Positions 17,073 through 27,600 are shown, counted from the stretch's first letter. The stretch is 64,000 nucleotides of DNA from Nannocystis punicea (GCF_026965555.1 NZ_CP114040.1:7910001-7974000); one strand, 5' to 3'. Numbers and translations are program-made. The notes: generated by a model from the letters alone, not told the origin.

Positions 17073-18701
17073 CTACCCGCCGATGAATGCGACGGCCGGA
17101 TAGCCGTTTGCCCCGAGCCCCCCCGCGTAGACCTCGCCGTAGGCGCCGAGCGCCAGCGTGAGGGCGACGTGAAGCACCTGACTGTCCTTGCGGACGAAGG
17201 TCCACAGCGGCTCGGCGTTGTCCGGCGCGTACGCCCGGACGGTGAACGCGGTCTCGGTGCCCTTCATCCCGCCGGTGGCGACGACGATGTAGCCAGCGGG
17301 GCTCCAAGCGACGTCTTGGACGGCGAACTGCTTGGTCGGGAAGGTGCCGAGCGAGAGAGACCAGGACGTCTCACTACCGTCGAAGATGCGCAGGTCGCCT
17401 TCGGGTTGGCAGGCGTCGTCGCAGGTGTAGCCGCCGATGATCAAGCGGTCCGCTTCGTCGGCGGCGACGGCTTGCGCGCCGCTCTGAGTCTTCACGGCGG
17501 CCGGAGCTACGGTCCAGCTCGACGACTTGCTCTTGATGTCGAAGCGCAGGATGGACAGGCGGTCGCGCTTCACCTGCTCCTTGTCATGCTTGCCCCACGC
17601 CTCGCCGACGAGCGCGAGCGTGTCGCCCGTAAAGACGCAGTCGCGCGTGCGCTCGGAGAAATCGTGGGGGAGTTTCTCCGGGGGCTGGTAGTCGAACGTC
17701 CAAGTCTCCCCGGACAGATCTGGGCGGAAGATCGCTATCTTCGCGTCGTCGTCCCCCGAGATCGTCGGCCCGTGCTCGCACACCGCCACGGCGCCCGACA
17801 CATGACGCGCGAGCGCGCTGGCGATCTCGCCCTTGGTGCCGAAACCGACGTTGATCGGGTCCTGGCCCCACGCGGCGACTTTCGCCAACCACCACCGGAG
17901 GCTGTCCTGGCTCTGGCGGTTCACGAGGGCGAACAGCGCGCCGTCGTCGTCGACCGCGAGGTCGATCGCCTCGCACGCATCTTCGGGCGCGAGGAGGCGG
18001 ACGTCGTTGTCGCTCCACGCGCCCCCCTTGGTGCGGCGTCGGAGGTAGCAGTGCGACATCCCGTTGAAGGTGAGCGTTCCCAGCTCCACCACCTGACCGT
18101 TCGGCGAGGCGGCCATCGCCACGACTCGTCCCTCGCCGAGCAGGTTGCCGGTCTCCCAAAAGCCCTGGCTCCCTGGCTTCGGCAAGGCGACCGCGTAAGG
18201 AGCCGGCACCGTCTCGCCCTCGACGTCGCCGCGGCGCGGCGTCAGCAGAGCGACATGGTCGGCGCCGTTGATGAGGCCGGTCAGCACGGCGATCTCGCCG
18301 TGGAACGAGCCGGGCTCGCCGGGAGTCAGCTCGATCACCTCGCCGTTGTCGAGCTGCATGCTCACGGCGTCGGCGTCGGCGGTCACGGTGACGGCGATCG
18401 GCCCGTTGAATTCGATCGGCGTCGGCGTCAGGTCGAACGTCACGATCGACGGCGCCGCGGGCTCGCCAGTCGTGTTGCCCTCCGACTGCGTCCCGCCGCC
18501 GCCCGAGGTAGCGTCCTCGCCGTCCCCCGTCACGGTCTGCACCCCCTCGCTCGCGCCCGAGGTCGACACGTCGTCGCCGGCGGTCGTCGAACCCGTGGTG
18601 CAGGCGTCGAACTCGGCGCACCCGACCGGGGACTCCCACGGCGGCACGCATGCGAGGCATGCGAAGAGGGGGACGAGGAAAAGGCGGCCAGGGGTGGACA
18701 T
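17073..18701 (-). CDS. secreted beta-propeller-like lipoprotein
   Basis: A 542-residue protein with a signal peptide and lipobox (LFLVPLFAC), a Thr/Ser/Gly linker (~residues 35-85) and one Ig-like domain (VTFDLTPTPIEFNGPIAVTV). The C-terminal ~400 residues consist of repeated short beta segments with phrases such as RVVAMAASPNG, LIIGGYTCDD and DVAWSPAGYIVVATGG, suggesting a propeller. The start follows GGGAGG. It is the last gene of a three-gene set (19686 kinase, 18724 membrane protein, then this one, 23 bp apart), so it may be an outer-envelope partner of that kinase. Confidence 0.7.
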   Translation of the reverse strand: MSTPGRLFLVPLFACLACVPPWESPVGCAEFDACTTGSTTAGDDVSTSGASEGVQTVTGDGEDATSGGGGTQSEGNTTGEPAAPSIVTFDLTPTPIEFNGPIAVTVTADADAVSMQLDNGEVIELTPGEPGSFHGEIAVLTGLINGADHVALLTPRRGDVEGETVPAPYAVALPKPGSQGFWETGNLLGEGRVVAMAASPNGQVVELGTLTFNGMSHCYLRRRTKGGAWSDNDVRLLAPEDACEAIDLAVDDDGALFALVNRQSQDSLRWWLAKVAAWGQDPINVGFGTKGEIASALARHVSGAVAVCEHGPTISGDDDAKIAIFRPDLSGETWTFDYQPPEKLPHDFSERTRDCVFTGDTLALVGEAWGKHDKEQVKRDRLSILRFDIKSKSSSWTVAPAAVKTQSGAQAVAADEADRLIIGGYTCDDACQPEGDLRIFDGSETSWSLSLGTFPTKQFAVQDVAWSPAGYIVVATGGMKGTETAFTVRAYAPDNAEPLWTFVRKDSQVLHVALTLALGAYGEVYAGGLGANGYPAVAFIGG

Positions 18702-18723
18702 ACGGACCTCCCAGAAGTATCGC

Positions 18724-19689
18724 TCAAAATCGAGCACCGAAAGCAAGCCCGCCCGGGGTGGGCATAAGGGCCATCCGCGAGGCCCGGGCCATGCGGCGGC
18801 CCCCGACGCCCAGGAGCACGGCGGAGACGACGAGGGTCGCCCCACCCGCGAGTGCGAGGGCGAGGGTCGGCGGACCCAGTCGGCGATACTCCTGCTTCAG
18901 CTCGGCGTCTCTGGCGATCTCGGCGTCGCTGGCGAAGCCGTCGATCTGGCTGTTGAATTCCTGCGCGGCGTGGACGGTGTCGACCAGCCGACCGCCCAGG
19001 TAGCCAGCCACCCCGGTCAGCACGAGGCCGATGCCGAGGCCGGCGCCGCCTGCGATCGCCAGGCCCCGACCCGGTCGCGCGCTCGTCGGACGAGCGGACG
19101 AGCTGCGCGTCACAGGCAGCAACCCGTCACCGCTCGCCGGCTGCTCAGGACGCGCCGTCGACCCGTCGTCGTTCGCCGGCTCCTCCTGCTTCGCGGTCGA
19201 CTGGAAGGCGACCGGCGCAGGAGGCGGTGCAGGAGGTGGGTCCGTGGTCGCCAGGCTCGGAGTGGCGGGCGCGTCGACCGGGCGCTCGTTCGGCAAGCGC
19301 TTCGCCGCGAGCAGCGGCGGATCTGTCTTCGGAGGTTTGGATGTTCGCCCGCAGCGCACACCGGCCTCCCGCTCCCGGGCCATGAGAGCGTCGCGCGCGG
19401 CCTCGAAGTCTGCGCGCAGAGCGTCCGAGAGACCTGTGATCGCCAAGCCCTGATCGACCGTTCGCCGGGCCGCGCACAGGTCGCGGGCTTCGTGTGTCTC
19501 ATCGTACAGGTAGAGGTACGAGCGGTGGGCGGCGTGGAGGTACTTCGCGCGCTGCTCGGCGGTCGGGGCCTTCTTCGCACGCTTGACGAACAGCTCTGCC
19601 TTGCAAGCGTTGTCCCCGGGCTCGCACGTTCTTGCACTGGGGGACGCGTCCGCGATCAAGGCGACGGACAAGATGATCGGGATGATCAT
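18724..19689 (-). CDS. envelope protein linked to the upstream kinase
   Basis: A 321-residue protein. The N-terminus is a signal peptide (IIPIILSVALIADASPSA); the next ~100 residues form a helical, TPR-like region (KYLHAAHRSYLYLYDETHEA), followed by a Pro/Ala-rich linker and two hydrophobic helices (LAIAGGAGLGIGLVLTGVAGYL and LALALAGGATLVVSAVLLGV, ~residues 205-290). This layout of periplasmic helical domain, linker and membrane pair is common beside kinases in myxobacteria. Its ATG overlaps the kinase stop (ATGA at 19686-19689), so translation is coupled. No enzymatic motif was seen. Confidence 0.7.
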   Translation of the reverse strand: MIIPIILSVALIADASPSARTCEPGDNACKAELFVKRAKKAPTAEQRAKYLHAAHRSYLYLYDETHEARDLCAARRTVDQGLAITGLSDALRADFEAARDALMAREREAGVRCGRTSKPPKTDPPLLAAKRLPNERPVDAPATPSLATTDPPPAPPPAPVAFQSTAKQEEPANDDGSTARPEQPASGDGLLPVTRSSSARPTSARPGRGLAIAGGAGLGIGLVLTGVAGYLGGRLVDTVHAAQEFNSQIDGFASDAEIARDAELKQEYRRLGPPTLALALAGGATLVVSAVLLGVGGRRMARASRMALMPTPGGLAFGARF

Positions 19690-22049
19690 GGCGTGTACTC
19701 CTCGGTGAAGATCTGCGCCGCGGTGGGCTGAAACCGGATCGAACGGGTCGCCTCTTGCACGCAGCGGTTGACCGCCTCGGGGACCCTGCCGGCAGCGACG
19801 GAGGCGAACTCGCTCGCCTCCGCCTCGACCTTGAAATCGACGAACAACAATCCGCCCGCAAGATCGGAGCAGCGACGAAGCTCTCCAGCCGCGCTGTCGA
19901 GAGCGACGCGCATGGTCGGGAGGACAGGCGGCGCCGTCGCCGTCGCCGTTTGGGGCATGGTTAGCGGCTGAGGCTGAGTTTGGGGTTGGGGGTCGGCGAC
20001 CTGGGCAACGGTGACGTGCCGATCGGTGGTGACCTGGGGGAGCGGGGACGACCCCGCGGGCCACCAGATGATGCCGAGCACGATCATGCCGAGCACGGCG
20101 AGCCCGCCGCCAACCCAAACCCCCGACCTTCGCGCGGACGGCTTCGACCTGGGCGTGCTCGGTGGGGACGACAGCGCAACCGCGGGCGCACTCGACGGTG
20201 CAGCGTCGCAGCCGAGCGCGCGCGAGGGCGTAGCTTCTCGCTCGGGCGTCTTCTCGTCGCACACCTCGTCGGCCATCTCATCCTCGGCCAGTTCGTCAGC
20301 GGCAGCATCGAACCTGGCGAGAAGTCCGGTCGCGTCGACGCGCTCACGCGGATCCTCGACGAGACAGGCGAGGAGTGCCGACGCGAGCGCTCGGGGACAA
20401 CTCGGCACCAGCATCTTCGGCGAGGTGGGCACGCCGACCTTGGCGGGCACCTTGCCGGTCAGCGATACGTACAGCAGCCGCCCCAGCGAGTACACGTCGC
20501 TCTTGGCACTCCAGCCCTTCCCGCTGCGCACCTCCGGTGCCGCGAACTCGAGCTTCTCGAGTCCGCCGGTGCCGAGCTTGACCCGCTCCTCGGGCTTGGT
20601 CGGGTAGCGCTGGTCGACGGTCGCGTAGAATTTGTCCTCGAACTCGACCATTCCGAAGTCGATCAAGGTCGCCTTGGGCTCGCGTGCGAGGTCGATCAGG
20701 ACGTTGTACCCGTGGACGTCGCGGTACAGGATGCCGCGCGAATGCAGGGCCTCCAGCGCGCCGGCGAGTTGCCGACCGAGGGCGATCACGTCGGCAGACG
20801 TCAGCAGCGTGCCGCCGAAGTGGAGGTCCTTCGCGGGCTTGCCCCGCCTCAGGGCCATGGCGATGTACGGTCGCTTGCGGGTGAGCGACGTGCGGCACTC
20901 GACCAGCTCCGGAATTGCCGCGTGCCGCACGTGCTGGAGCACCCGTGCCTCCCGCGCGAACCGGATCCGTTCCTCGCGACTCGCGCAGGACTTCTCGCTG
21001 AGGATCTTGAGGGCCACGTAGCAGGCCGCATCCCGATGGTAGGCGCGGTACACCTCGGCCTTGGCGCCCGAGCCGAGCGCCTCGATCAGTTCGTAGCAGC
21101 CCTCGAACAGGAACGGCGACGAATCTTCGACGTGGACCACGCGAAGCGCGTCGAGCCGGTGCAGAAACTCGGCGGCTGTGCCGATCCCATCCTCGGGGAG
21201 CACCGCGACGGCCGCCGCAACCAGCGCCTCGAGGTCGTCGGGAAAGCCGCCCTTCGGCTGGTGCTCGCGCATCGGCCGGTAGTTCGGGAGGTCGGGGAGC
21301 TTCCCCGTACACAACAGGTAGATCGTCGCGCCGAGGCCGAACGTGTCGAACCGCGGGTTCGGCGGAACCAGCGCCGCCTCGGGCGGATAGAACCCGGGGG
21401 TGCCGACGATCTTGCCGACCTCGGTCTGGTGGCGGGGCACCGGATCGAAGTTGCCCGGCTGAACCCGCTGCCAGTCCTCGACCTTGGCGATCCCGAGGTC
21501 GATCAGCTTGACGAGCGGGCGACCCGTCGCGCTCTTGACCTGCACGATGTTGTTCGACTTCACGTCGCGGTGGATCACGCCGACTGCATGCATCGCTGCA
21601 AGTGCCCCTGCGACCTGCGCAGCGATTTCGACGGCTTCGCGCCACGGCATCGGCCCCTCCGCGAGGAGGCGCTGATCGAGGTTCTGCCCCTGTAGCAGCT
21701 CAAGCACCATGAACGGAGCCTTGGTATCCGTCTCGCCCACGGCGAGCACCTGGACCACGTTCGGGTGCCGGAGGTTCGCCAGCAGTCGGGCCTCGGCCAC
21801 AAACCGCTGCCGCTCCTCGGTGCCCTCGACCTTGAGGAGCTTGATCGCCGCCATGCTCTGGAGCTCGAGGTCGCGGCAGGCGTAGACGCAAGACGATGCG
21901 CCCGATCCCAGCAGTTCGCCGACCTCGAAGCGGCCGCCAAGCACGGCCGTGCTGGGACTCCCCTCGTGCGCCAGCGTGAAGAGAGTCCACCTGTGAGCGC
22001 CCGGCAAAGCGGTCGGTGACGGGGTCGGAGCGTCCGGCGGCGTCGTCAT
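19686..22049 (-). CDS. membrane Ser/Thr kinase with two kinase domains
   Basis: A 787-residue protein (802 from the upstream ATG at 22094). Kinase domain 1 spans ~40-300: glycine loop LLGSGASSCVY, Lys70, HRDVKSNN (160-167), DLG (184-186). Kinase domain 2 spans ~318-590: LGSGAKAEVY, Lys348, YRDVHGYN in place of HRDxKxxN (442-449), DFG (464-466), and an APE-like AAPE. The catalytic-loop Lys of domain 2 is His, so it may be weakly active or regulatory. A linker, one transmembrane helix (643-663) and a periplasmic domain resembling the AgmX/PglI C-terminal module (DLAGGLLFVDFKVEAEASEF) follow. It heads an operon with 18724 and 17073. Confidence 0.85.
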   Translation of the reverse strand: MTTPPDAPTPSPTALPGAHRWTLFTLAHEGSPSTAVLGGRFEVGELLGSGASSCVYACRDLELQSMAAIKLLKVEGTEERQRFVAEARLLANLRHPNVVQVLAVGETDTKAPFMVLELLQGQNLDQRLLAEGPMPWREAVEIAAQVAGALAAMHAVGVIHRDVKSNNIVQVKSATGRPLVKLIDLGIAKVEDWQRVQPGNFDPVPRHQTEVGKIVGTPGFYPPEAALVPPNPRFDTFGLGATIYLLCTGKLPDLPNYRPMREHQPKGGFPDDLEALVAAAVAVLPEDGIGTAAEFLHRLDALRVVHVEDSSPFLFEGCYELIEALGSGAKAEVYRAYHRDAACYVALKILSEKSCASREERIRFAREARVLQHVRHAAIPELVECRTSLTRKRPYIAMALRRGKPAKDLHFGGTLLTSADVIALGRQLAGALEALHSRGILYRDVHGYNVLIDLAREPKATLIDFGMVEFEDKFYATVDQRYPTKPEERVKLGTGGLEKLEFAAPEVRSGKGWSAKSDVYSLGRLLYVSLTGKVPAKVGVPTSPKMLVPSCPRALASALLACLVEDPRERVDATGLLARFDAAADELAEDEMADEVCDEKTPEREATPSRALGCDAAPSSAPAVALSSPPSTPRSKPSARRSGVWVGGGLAVLGMIVLGIIWWPAGSSPLPQVTTDRHVTVAQVADPQPQTQPQPLTMPQTATATAPPVLPTMRVALDSAAGELRRCSDLAGGLLFVDFKVEAEASEFASVAAGRVPEAVNRCVQEATRSIRFQPTAAQIFTEEYTP

Positions 22050-22268
22050 GCGGGCTCTATGCTCCAGGATACTCCGTTGCGTATGCATCGTCATGACGGT
22101 GCTTCTCTCCCGCGTCCCGCTCGATGCGGCGGTACTCCGCCCTGTCAGCCAGCGGGCACGCCGAAACGGCGGAGGCGACTCGGCTCGCCGAGCTCCGCAA
22201 GGACGGTTGACCTTGCGCCGGTGTGTTAGCGACCTGCCTCAGTCACACTCAGAGTTCCTTATCTCGTT

Positions 22269-22290
22269 GTAAAATCATAGTAAAATCGTA
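22269..22290. repeat. 11-bp tandem repeat upstream of the MerR-like gene
   Basis: GTAAAATCATA is followed directly by GTAAAATCGTA. This AT-rich pair sits about 60 bp before the start of the MerR-like gene at 22352 and would suit an operator for it or its promoter. No binding data exist. Confidence 0.4.
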
Positions 22291-22351
22291 GACTTTCCAT
22301 CCTTGCAACTGCTGTTTTCGCGCATCTGGGGGGCCGATAGACTCCCGGCAG

Positions 22352-22615
22352 ATGTCTGAGGGGGTGTTCGTCACGACTGCGCAAGTGTGCGAAGCGGCGG
22401 GCATTTCCCCCGCGACTGCCCACCGGTGGTCGAAGGCGGGACTCTTGCCGCCCTACGAGCGCATCCACCGGGGACGCCACGGCCAGCTCGCACGTTGGCC
22501 AGCCCACGCGGTGGAGCAAGCACGCTGGGTCAAAAGGAAGCTCAGCGAGCTGTTCAGCTTTGACGAGATCCGCGCGCTGCTGGAGGCCGGAGAGTTCGAC
22601 AAGTCACATACGTAG
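22352..22615 (+). CDS. MerR-like helix-turn-helix regulator
   Basis: An 87-residue protein with a MerR-type winged helix: VTTAQVCEAAGISPATAHRW, then SKAGLLPPYERIHRGRHGQLARWP, and a short C-terminal helix (KLSELFSFDEIRALLEAGEF). It lacks the long dimerisation helix and effector domain of classical MerR, like the small excisionase/MerR regulators found in mobile elements. It sits 87 bp upstream of the kinase gene in the same direction, so it probably controls that gene and possibly element excision. Confidence 0.75.
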   Translation: MSEGVFVTTAQVCEAAGISPATAHRWSKAGLLPPYERIHRGRHGQLARWPAHAVEQARWVKRKLSELFSFDEIRALLEAGEFDKSHT

Positions 22616-22618
22616 CGC

Positions 22619-22696
22619 TTGACATGTTCTGAAAAATCTGAACAGGAACCCTGGCCAGGGCACTGCTTGCAGGCGGTGGCCGGGGCCGGTTAGGTT
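22619..22696 (+). promoter_or_regulatory. promoter and dyad upstream of the stand-alone kinase
   Basis: TTGACA (22619-22624) runs directly into a dyad, TGTTC...GAACA at 22625-22644, a likely operator. Closer to the gene, TTGCAG (22667-22672) and TAGGTT (22691-22696) are spaced by 18 bp, with the kinase ATG six bases downstream. This fits a sigma-70-like promoter giving a leaderless mRNA, with the dyad as a target for the adjacent MerR-like protein. Confidence 0.45.
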
Positions 22697-22702
22697 CCCG
22701 CT

Positions 22703-24025
22703 ATGTCGAAGCGCAAAGAAAAGCCGTGGGACCACTGGCAAGAACAGAAGAAACTCTCCGACGGTGGGCAGGGGTGGACAAGGCTGGTTCAGCGTGACGG
22801 CACGCAAGGCGTACTCAAGATCCTCAAGATGCAGAATGATCCCGAACGTAGGAAAAGGATGCGCAGAGAGTCTGTTGCACTTCAGACGCTCAGCCACCCC
22901 AGAATTCCGAAATTCGTGGAATGCAATACAGATAAGTATGCGGATCCAAGCATCGATCTGTACATCGTAATGGAGTACATCAGCGGACGGCCCTTGAGCA
23001 AAGTCGTCGAGGAGAGTCCCGAAGGGCGACTTGGGCTTGAGGCTGCCGTTCTGATTGTCACTCAACTCATTGACGCTGTTGAGCACGCACACGGTCAGGA
23101 TATTATCCACCGCGACATAAAGCCCGATAACATCCTCATTCGAGAGGATGGTGAGTTATATCTAGTTGATTTTGGTCTTTCATTTAACAATGACGATGAG
23201 GATCAGCGTTTGACTGGAACCGAGCAACAGGTGGGCAATAGATTTATTGCCCTGCCCGAATTTCAGACGCCGAAACCCGGAAGAAAAGGAGACGAGATCT
23301 CTGATCTAACACAGATAGTGGCCATTCTCTTTTACCTGGTCACCGGCAAGCAACCAATGACTCTTCGTGATGCGGAGGAACGTCTGCCGCACCGGAGGCC
23401 CAGCAGTTCCCTTAAGACCCTCGCACTTGACGCCCAGCCCAGGAGCTTGAAGGCTCTAGAGGCTTTTTTTGATGCAGGTTTCCAATGGCGACCCGACGAT
23501 AGATTCCAAACCCCGGAGCAGCTCCGAAGAGCTCTCGCCGAAGTCCTGAAGGGTGACTCGACCGGGGAAGATGAGCAATCGCTACTAAACGAGCTCGATG
23601 CGATTCACTCGTCGAATGCTAAATGGAATGAAAGTTTGCGTCGTAAGCAAATTATTTCATCTGGACTTTTAGCCATCCAAACTGCCTTCACCAAACAAAC
23701 GAGTTTTTTTAGGCTTTTCGAGGTCGTGGGGGGTGGAACCAACTTCAGTTCTGAAGTCGGAGACTGCTCCCTCGGCATCAGGCTAAAAACTGAGCCTGCT
23801 GCGGCCGTTCACGCCACCTTCTGGGTTCGACTTGAGGACGCAGAACTGGTGGTCATCGGAAAGGGCGGTTCTTTCGACGGCGAATTTTGGCGCCGCCCCC
23901 ACGCTGCTCGAGAGTTCGATGAACTTCAAAAACTTGTCCGCGAAGGATTTCTGCGGGCCATGCGAAATCTAGTTGGTGCGATAAATGCCGGTGCGTCGAA
24001 GCCAGACATCGAAGAACAAACGTAA
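22703..24025 (+). CDS. soluble Ser/Thr kinase with unique C-terminal domain
   Basis: A 440-residue protein with no membrane segment. The kinase domain (~15-270) has LSDGGQGWTRLV, LKILKM with the ATP-binding Lys near 38, HRDIKPDN near 135 and DFGLSFNN near 155. Residues ~290-440 form a separate domain of mixed helix and strand (KQTSFFRLFEVVGGGTNFSS, HATFWVRLEDAELVVIGKGG) that I do not recognise and that may sense or bind a target. The base composition is more AT-rich than chromosomal kinases here, a sign of transfer. Stand-alone kinases of this kind act in abortive phage defence elsewhere (Stk2-like); that role is only inferred. Confidence 0.8.
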   Translation: MSKRKEKPWDHWQEQKKLSDGGQGWTRLVQRDGTQGVLKILKMQNDPERRKRMRRESVALQTLSHPRIPKFVECNTDKYADPSIDLYIVMEYISGRPLSKVVEESPEGRLGLEAAVLIVTQLIDAVEHAHGQDIIHRDIKPDNILIREDGELYLVDFGLSFNNDDEDQRLTGTEQQVGNRFIALPEFQTPKPGRKGDEISDLTQIVAILFYLVTGKQPMTLRDAEERLPHRRPSSSLKTLALDAQPRSLKALEAFFDAGFQWRPDDRFQTPEQLRRALAEVLKGDSTGEDEQSLLNELDAIHSSNAKWNESLRRKQIISSGLLAIQTAFTKQTSFFRLFEVVGGGTNFSSEVGDCSLGIRLKTEPAAAVHATFWVRLEDAELVVIGKGGSFDGEFWRRPHAAREFDELQKLVREGFLRAMRNLVGAINAGASKPDIEEQT

Positions 24026-24672
24026 CCGTTCGGTAGACCGCGTCGTGACGTGAACCTCCCGGCGAGGTACCTGGCTTCGGAGGTGGGATGCCGATGAATC
24101 ACGAGAGCTCAGGCGTCGAGGAGCGCGGCGCCCGCTGGCACCCTGTCGCCGCCGATCACACCGCTCCGCCGCCAGCCGCTCGTGCTCCGCCGCCAACTGC
24201 TCGCGTTCGGCGCTGAGGGACCTGCCAGAACACGGCGCACCTCTCTCTGAGGATGAGATCGACGAGGCGATGGGAATCGTTCCCGGAGGACGAAGGACCC
24301 GGCGGTGGTCCAAAGTCGGCCGACAGGCCGCCGACTTCCTGCGCGGTCTGCCGAGGTGCGCCGGGTTATGCGCGGCAGTGAGATCTCCCCTGGCGGGTCG
24401 AAATTGGGTCAAGTTTGGTACGAATTCCCGATCGGGTCGATCCAAGTGCCGTAAACGCGAGAACTGAGCCCGTCTGCAGCCCTCATGGGCGACGTCGACA
24501 ATGTCAGCGATGGGTCTCGAGGTGGGGACCATCGAGCGAGCGCTGCAAACAGGTCGCCTGCGATTACCGGACGCGCGCCGCCCATGGGTGGACCAAGCAC
24601 CAGGTCGCGGCCAATTCATGCCCTGGACGACACCGCCGGTGTGTGTCCTCGCATGCACCGGCGCCACGCCGG
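24026..24672. other. 650-bp region without a supported gene
   Basis: This lies between the convergent kinase and TPR-CHAT genes. Only short fragments with natural composition are seen: a minus-strand AEREQLAAEHERLAAER coiled-coil piece near 24150-24230 and a plus-strand DEIDEAMGIVPGGRRTRRW piece near 24255-24310. They look like debris of lost genes. Confidence 0.4.
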
Positions 24673-27600
24673 TCACGTATCGAGGCAGGTCCGGTCGCGC
24701 ATACACACCCGCCAGCCGGCCCACGCGTAGTTCGCCCGTAGGTCGCCGACGCGGAGCGGTGGGGCGGGTGTCACGGGCAACGTCTGCGGATCGACGCCGA
24801 TCATCGCGGCCAGTGCGATGCGCCAGCCGTCGGGGCTGGTGAGCGCAGGTCCGGCGACGACCTTGCGGTAGCGCCGGAGCACGCGGGTCAGCGCGCGCAC
24901 GTCGGCGAGCGGGTCGCCGGGTCGCGGCGCGGCGGTTGCGAAGCCAGCGGAGATCAACGCCGCGGCCACCGACGGCTGGCGCCAGCCCGCGCCGATCACC
25001 GCCCGCGCGCCCGCCAGCAGGAACGCCGTCGCCAGGCTGCGGCCCTCGTCCTCATGGCGCCGCGGCCCGAGCAGGTCGGCGGTGTGGCCGGCGTCGCAGG
25101 CCCAGCACTCGACGCGGCCGCAGCCGGTGAGGTCGAGCATCACCACGTCCTTGGCCTGGTAGAACACGCGTCGGCGCGTCAACGGCGGGTGCATCGACAT
25201 GCCCATCAGCGGCGGCACCCACGCGTGCTCGCCATGCACGAACAGCCGCAACACGCCGACCTCGGCGGCCTTGCGGTCGAACGTAGCGAAGTTCGGCCCC
25301 GCCTCCGGCACCACGCCCGCAGCCCGCAGCGCCGACCAACCGCGATCGAGGTCCGGATCCTTGCCCTCGTGCTCGCCGATCACCGTCCATGCGCCTGGGC
25401 GTACCGCGGCGCGCAGCGTACCGGCGGGCGCGAGCGTGGGCACGTGCACGATCGCGGGACCGTCAGCGTCTCCCGTCGCGGCGAATAGGGCGGCCCACGG
25501 GATCATCTCCATGACCCCGCGCGACAGCAGGACCAGCGCGTCGACCCCGAGCTCGGCGCAGCAGCGACGCAGCGCCGCCACCACCGGCCCGCCCGCGGCC
25601 ACCAGCGCCGTCAAGGACGCATCGAAGACCGCGTCCGGGTTGGTATGTGCGGCATCCAGACGCAGGTGCATGAACGCCTTCACCGCCGCGACGAACCGCT
25701 CGCGCTCTTCCCTCGCCAGCCCGGCGTATGGCGCATGCATCTGCAGCGAGCGGCCGTCGCCGGTGACAATCGCATAGTCCAGCGGCGCCACGTCGAGCAG
25801 CACCGCGGTCGTTCGATGCCTGCCCAGCCACTCCGTCAACTCGTCGGGGTCCGCGACCGGCAGCTCACCCCCGAGCGCGGGCCGCCAGCCCCGCGCGCCG
25901 CCTTGCTGCAGCTCGCCCAGCAGTTCGTCCTGGGCGGCCGACAGCACCTCCTCGGGAGAATCGATCATATGGCTCGGGCCGACCTTGCCCTGCAGGTCGA
26001 TCGTCCGCTGCTCGTGCAGATGCACGAGCAGCGGCTGCAGCTCGTCGCCGACCGATGGTTCCTCGTCGACCCACGCCTGCACGCCAAGCAGAAGCGCGGC
26101 GCGGTCGACGTCCCAGCGCGCGCGATACATGCTCATGCGCCAGACCGCCTCGGCGCCTGGACCGTGCTCGTGCGCCGGGCCCTGCCCGTAGAACCCCGTA
26201 TCGGCGCGGTAGGTCGCCGAGCCCAGCAGGTCGCACAGCGCCAGCAGCTCGGCCGGAGAGCACGGGTGGCGCTCGAGGTGGGCGAGCCTCAGCCTCGCCC
26301 GCTCGCTGAGCGCCCCGGCGTACACGCGCCGCTGCTCGTCGGCGAGGACGAGATCGGCGAGACCCTGCTGCAGGCGCTGGATCGAGTCCACGATCCTCGC
26401 TACGTCGTCGCGCTGCTGCAGCAGCGCGAGCTCGGCGACGAACAGCCGCCGCGCGGTCGTACAGCCCACGTGCCTCGGGTGCACCGCGGCCAGCACGTAC
26501 GCCAGCTGCGGCCACAGCTCCGTCGGCCACGGCGTATCGAACCACCCGATCAGCGCGCGCAGCAGGATCTCCGCCTCCCGCTCCGTGACGAACCGGCGCT
26601 CCTCGGCGCGCAGCCGTTCGGCGAGCGCGCGCACGAAGCCCGCGTCCGGCCCCGGCCGACCAATGTCCCCGCCTCCTTCGCGCAGCCGCCGGAACACGTC
26701 CGCGGCGTTGACGAACAGCGGCTCGCCCCGCCGCTCCGCCGTCGCCAGAAACGCCAGCGCCTCGTCCGCGAGCGCCACGAGCTCACTCCGCAGGGCCGCG
26801 TCGTCGCCGATCCCGCGGGTTCGCCGGTCATGCAGGTCACGCATCCGGATGTTGTAGGCCGCCACGCGGGTCGGCTCCTCCCAGTGGAACACCAGCCCCG
26901 GGAACCGCCGCGGCAGCGCCAGCGCCTCGTCCGCGAGCGCGAGCCCGCGGGTCAAGAGGTCGCGGGCCTCGCCCGCGTCGGCGATGAGAATCACCAGCTC
27001 GCGCATCGCCGAGACGCTCTGCTGCAGCACGTGCTGATACGACGTCGGGTCCTCGCTTCGCTCCGGGATGGCGCGGGCCGCCTCGAACAGCTCGACCGCC
27101 CGACGCAGGTTGGTCTGCTTGTCTCCGATGGTGCGGGTCGCCCACGCCTGTCCGAGGTTGCTGAGCGCCTGCGCGTGCATCGACCGCACCGCGCGGGCGA
27201 GGTCGCCCTCGGACGCGTCGACCAGGCTCTCTGGCGCCGCGAGGTACTCGGCGAGCGTGTCGACGGTCGTCTGCATGCGCTCCAGCCCGCGTTCGTGCAC
27301 GCTCACGACCGGCGAGCCGCACTCTGCCGACGCCAGGAAGCTCTGCGCGTCGGCCCGGGCGACGCGCGCCACGGGGCTGTCGGCCAGCCGCGCGGTGGCC
27401 ACGACCCCAGCCTCGGCGAGCAGGATCTCGAGCGGCCCCTCGAGCCGCAGCGCGTGCCGCAGCTTGCGGACCTGCATCATCGCGATCAGCCCGCACATCT
27501 CGAGCGCCCTCCCCGACGCCAGCCGGCCGACCGCGTGCAACCAACAATAGAGGGTCGCCAGGCAGCCGTGCGCCGTCAGCGGAGCGCGCGGGTCATACAA

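Noticed and set aside
16794..18767. 657-codon plus-strand frame
   Set aside because: It overlaps the 3' end of the gene at 16145 and is antisense to the lipoprotein gene at 17073-18701, which has a signal peptide and ribosome site.
19980..21695. 571-codon plus-strand frame
   Set aside because: It is antisense to the dual kinase gene and lacks motifs; a shadow frame.
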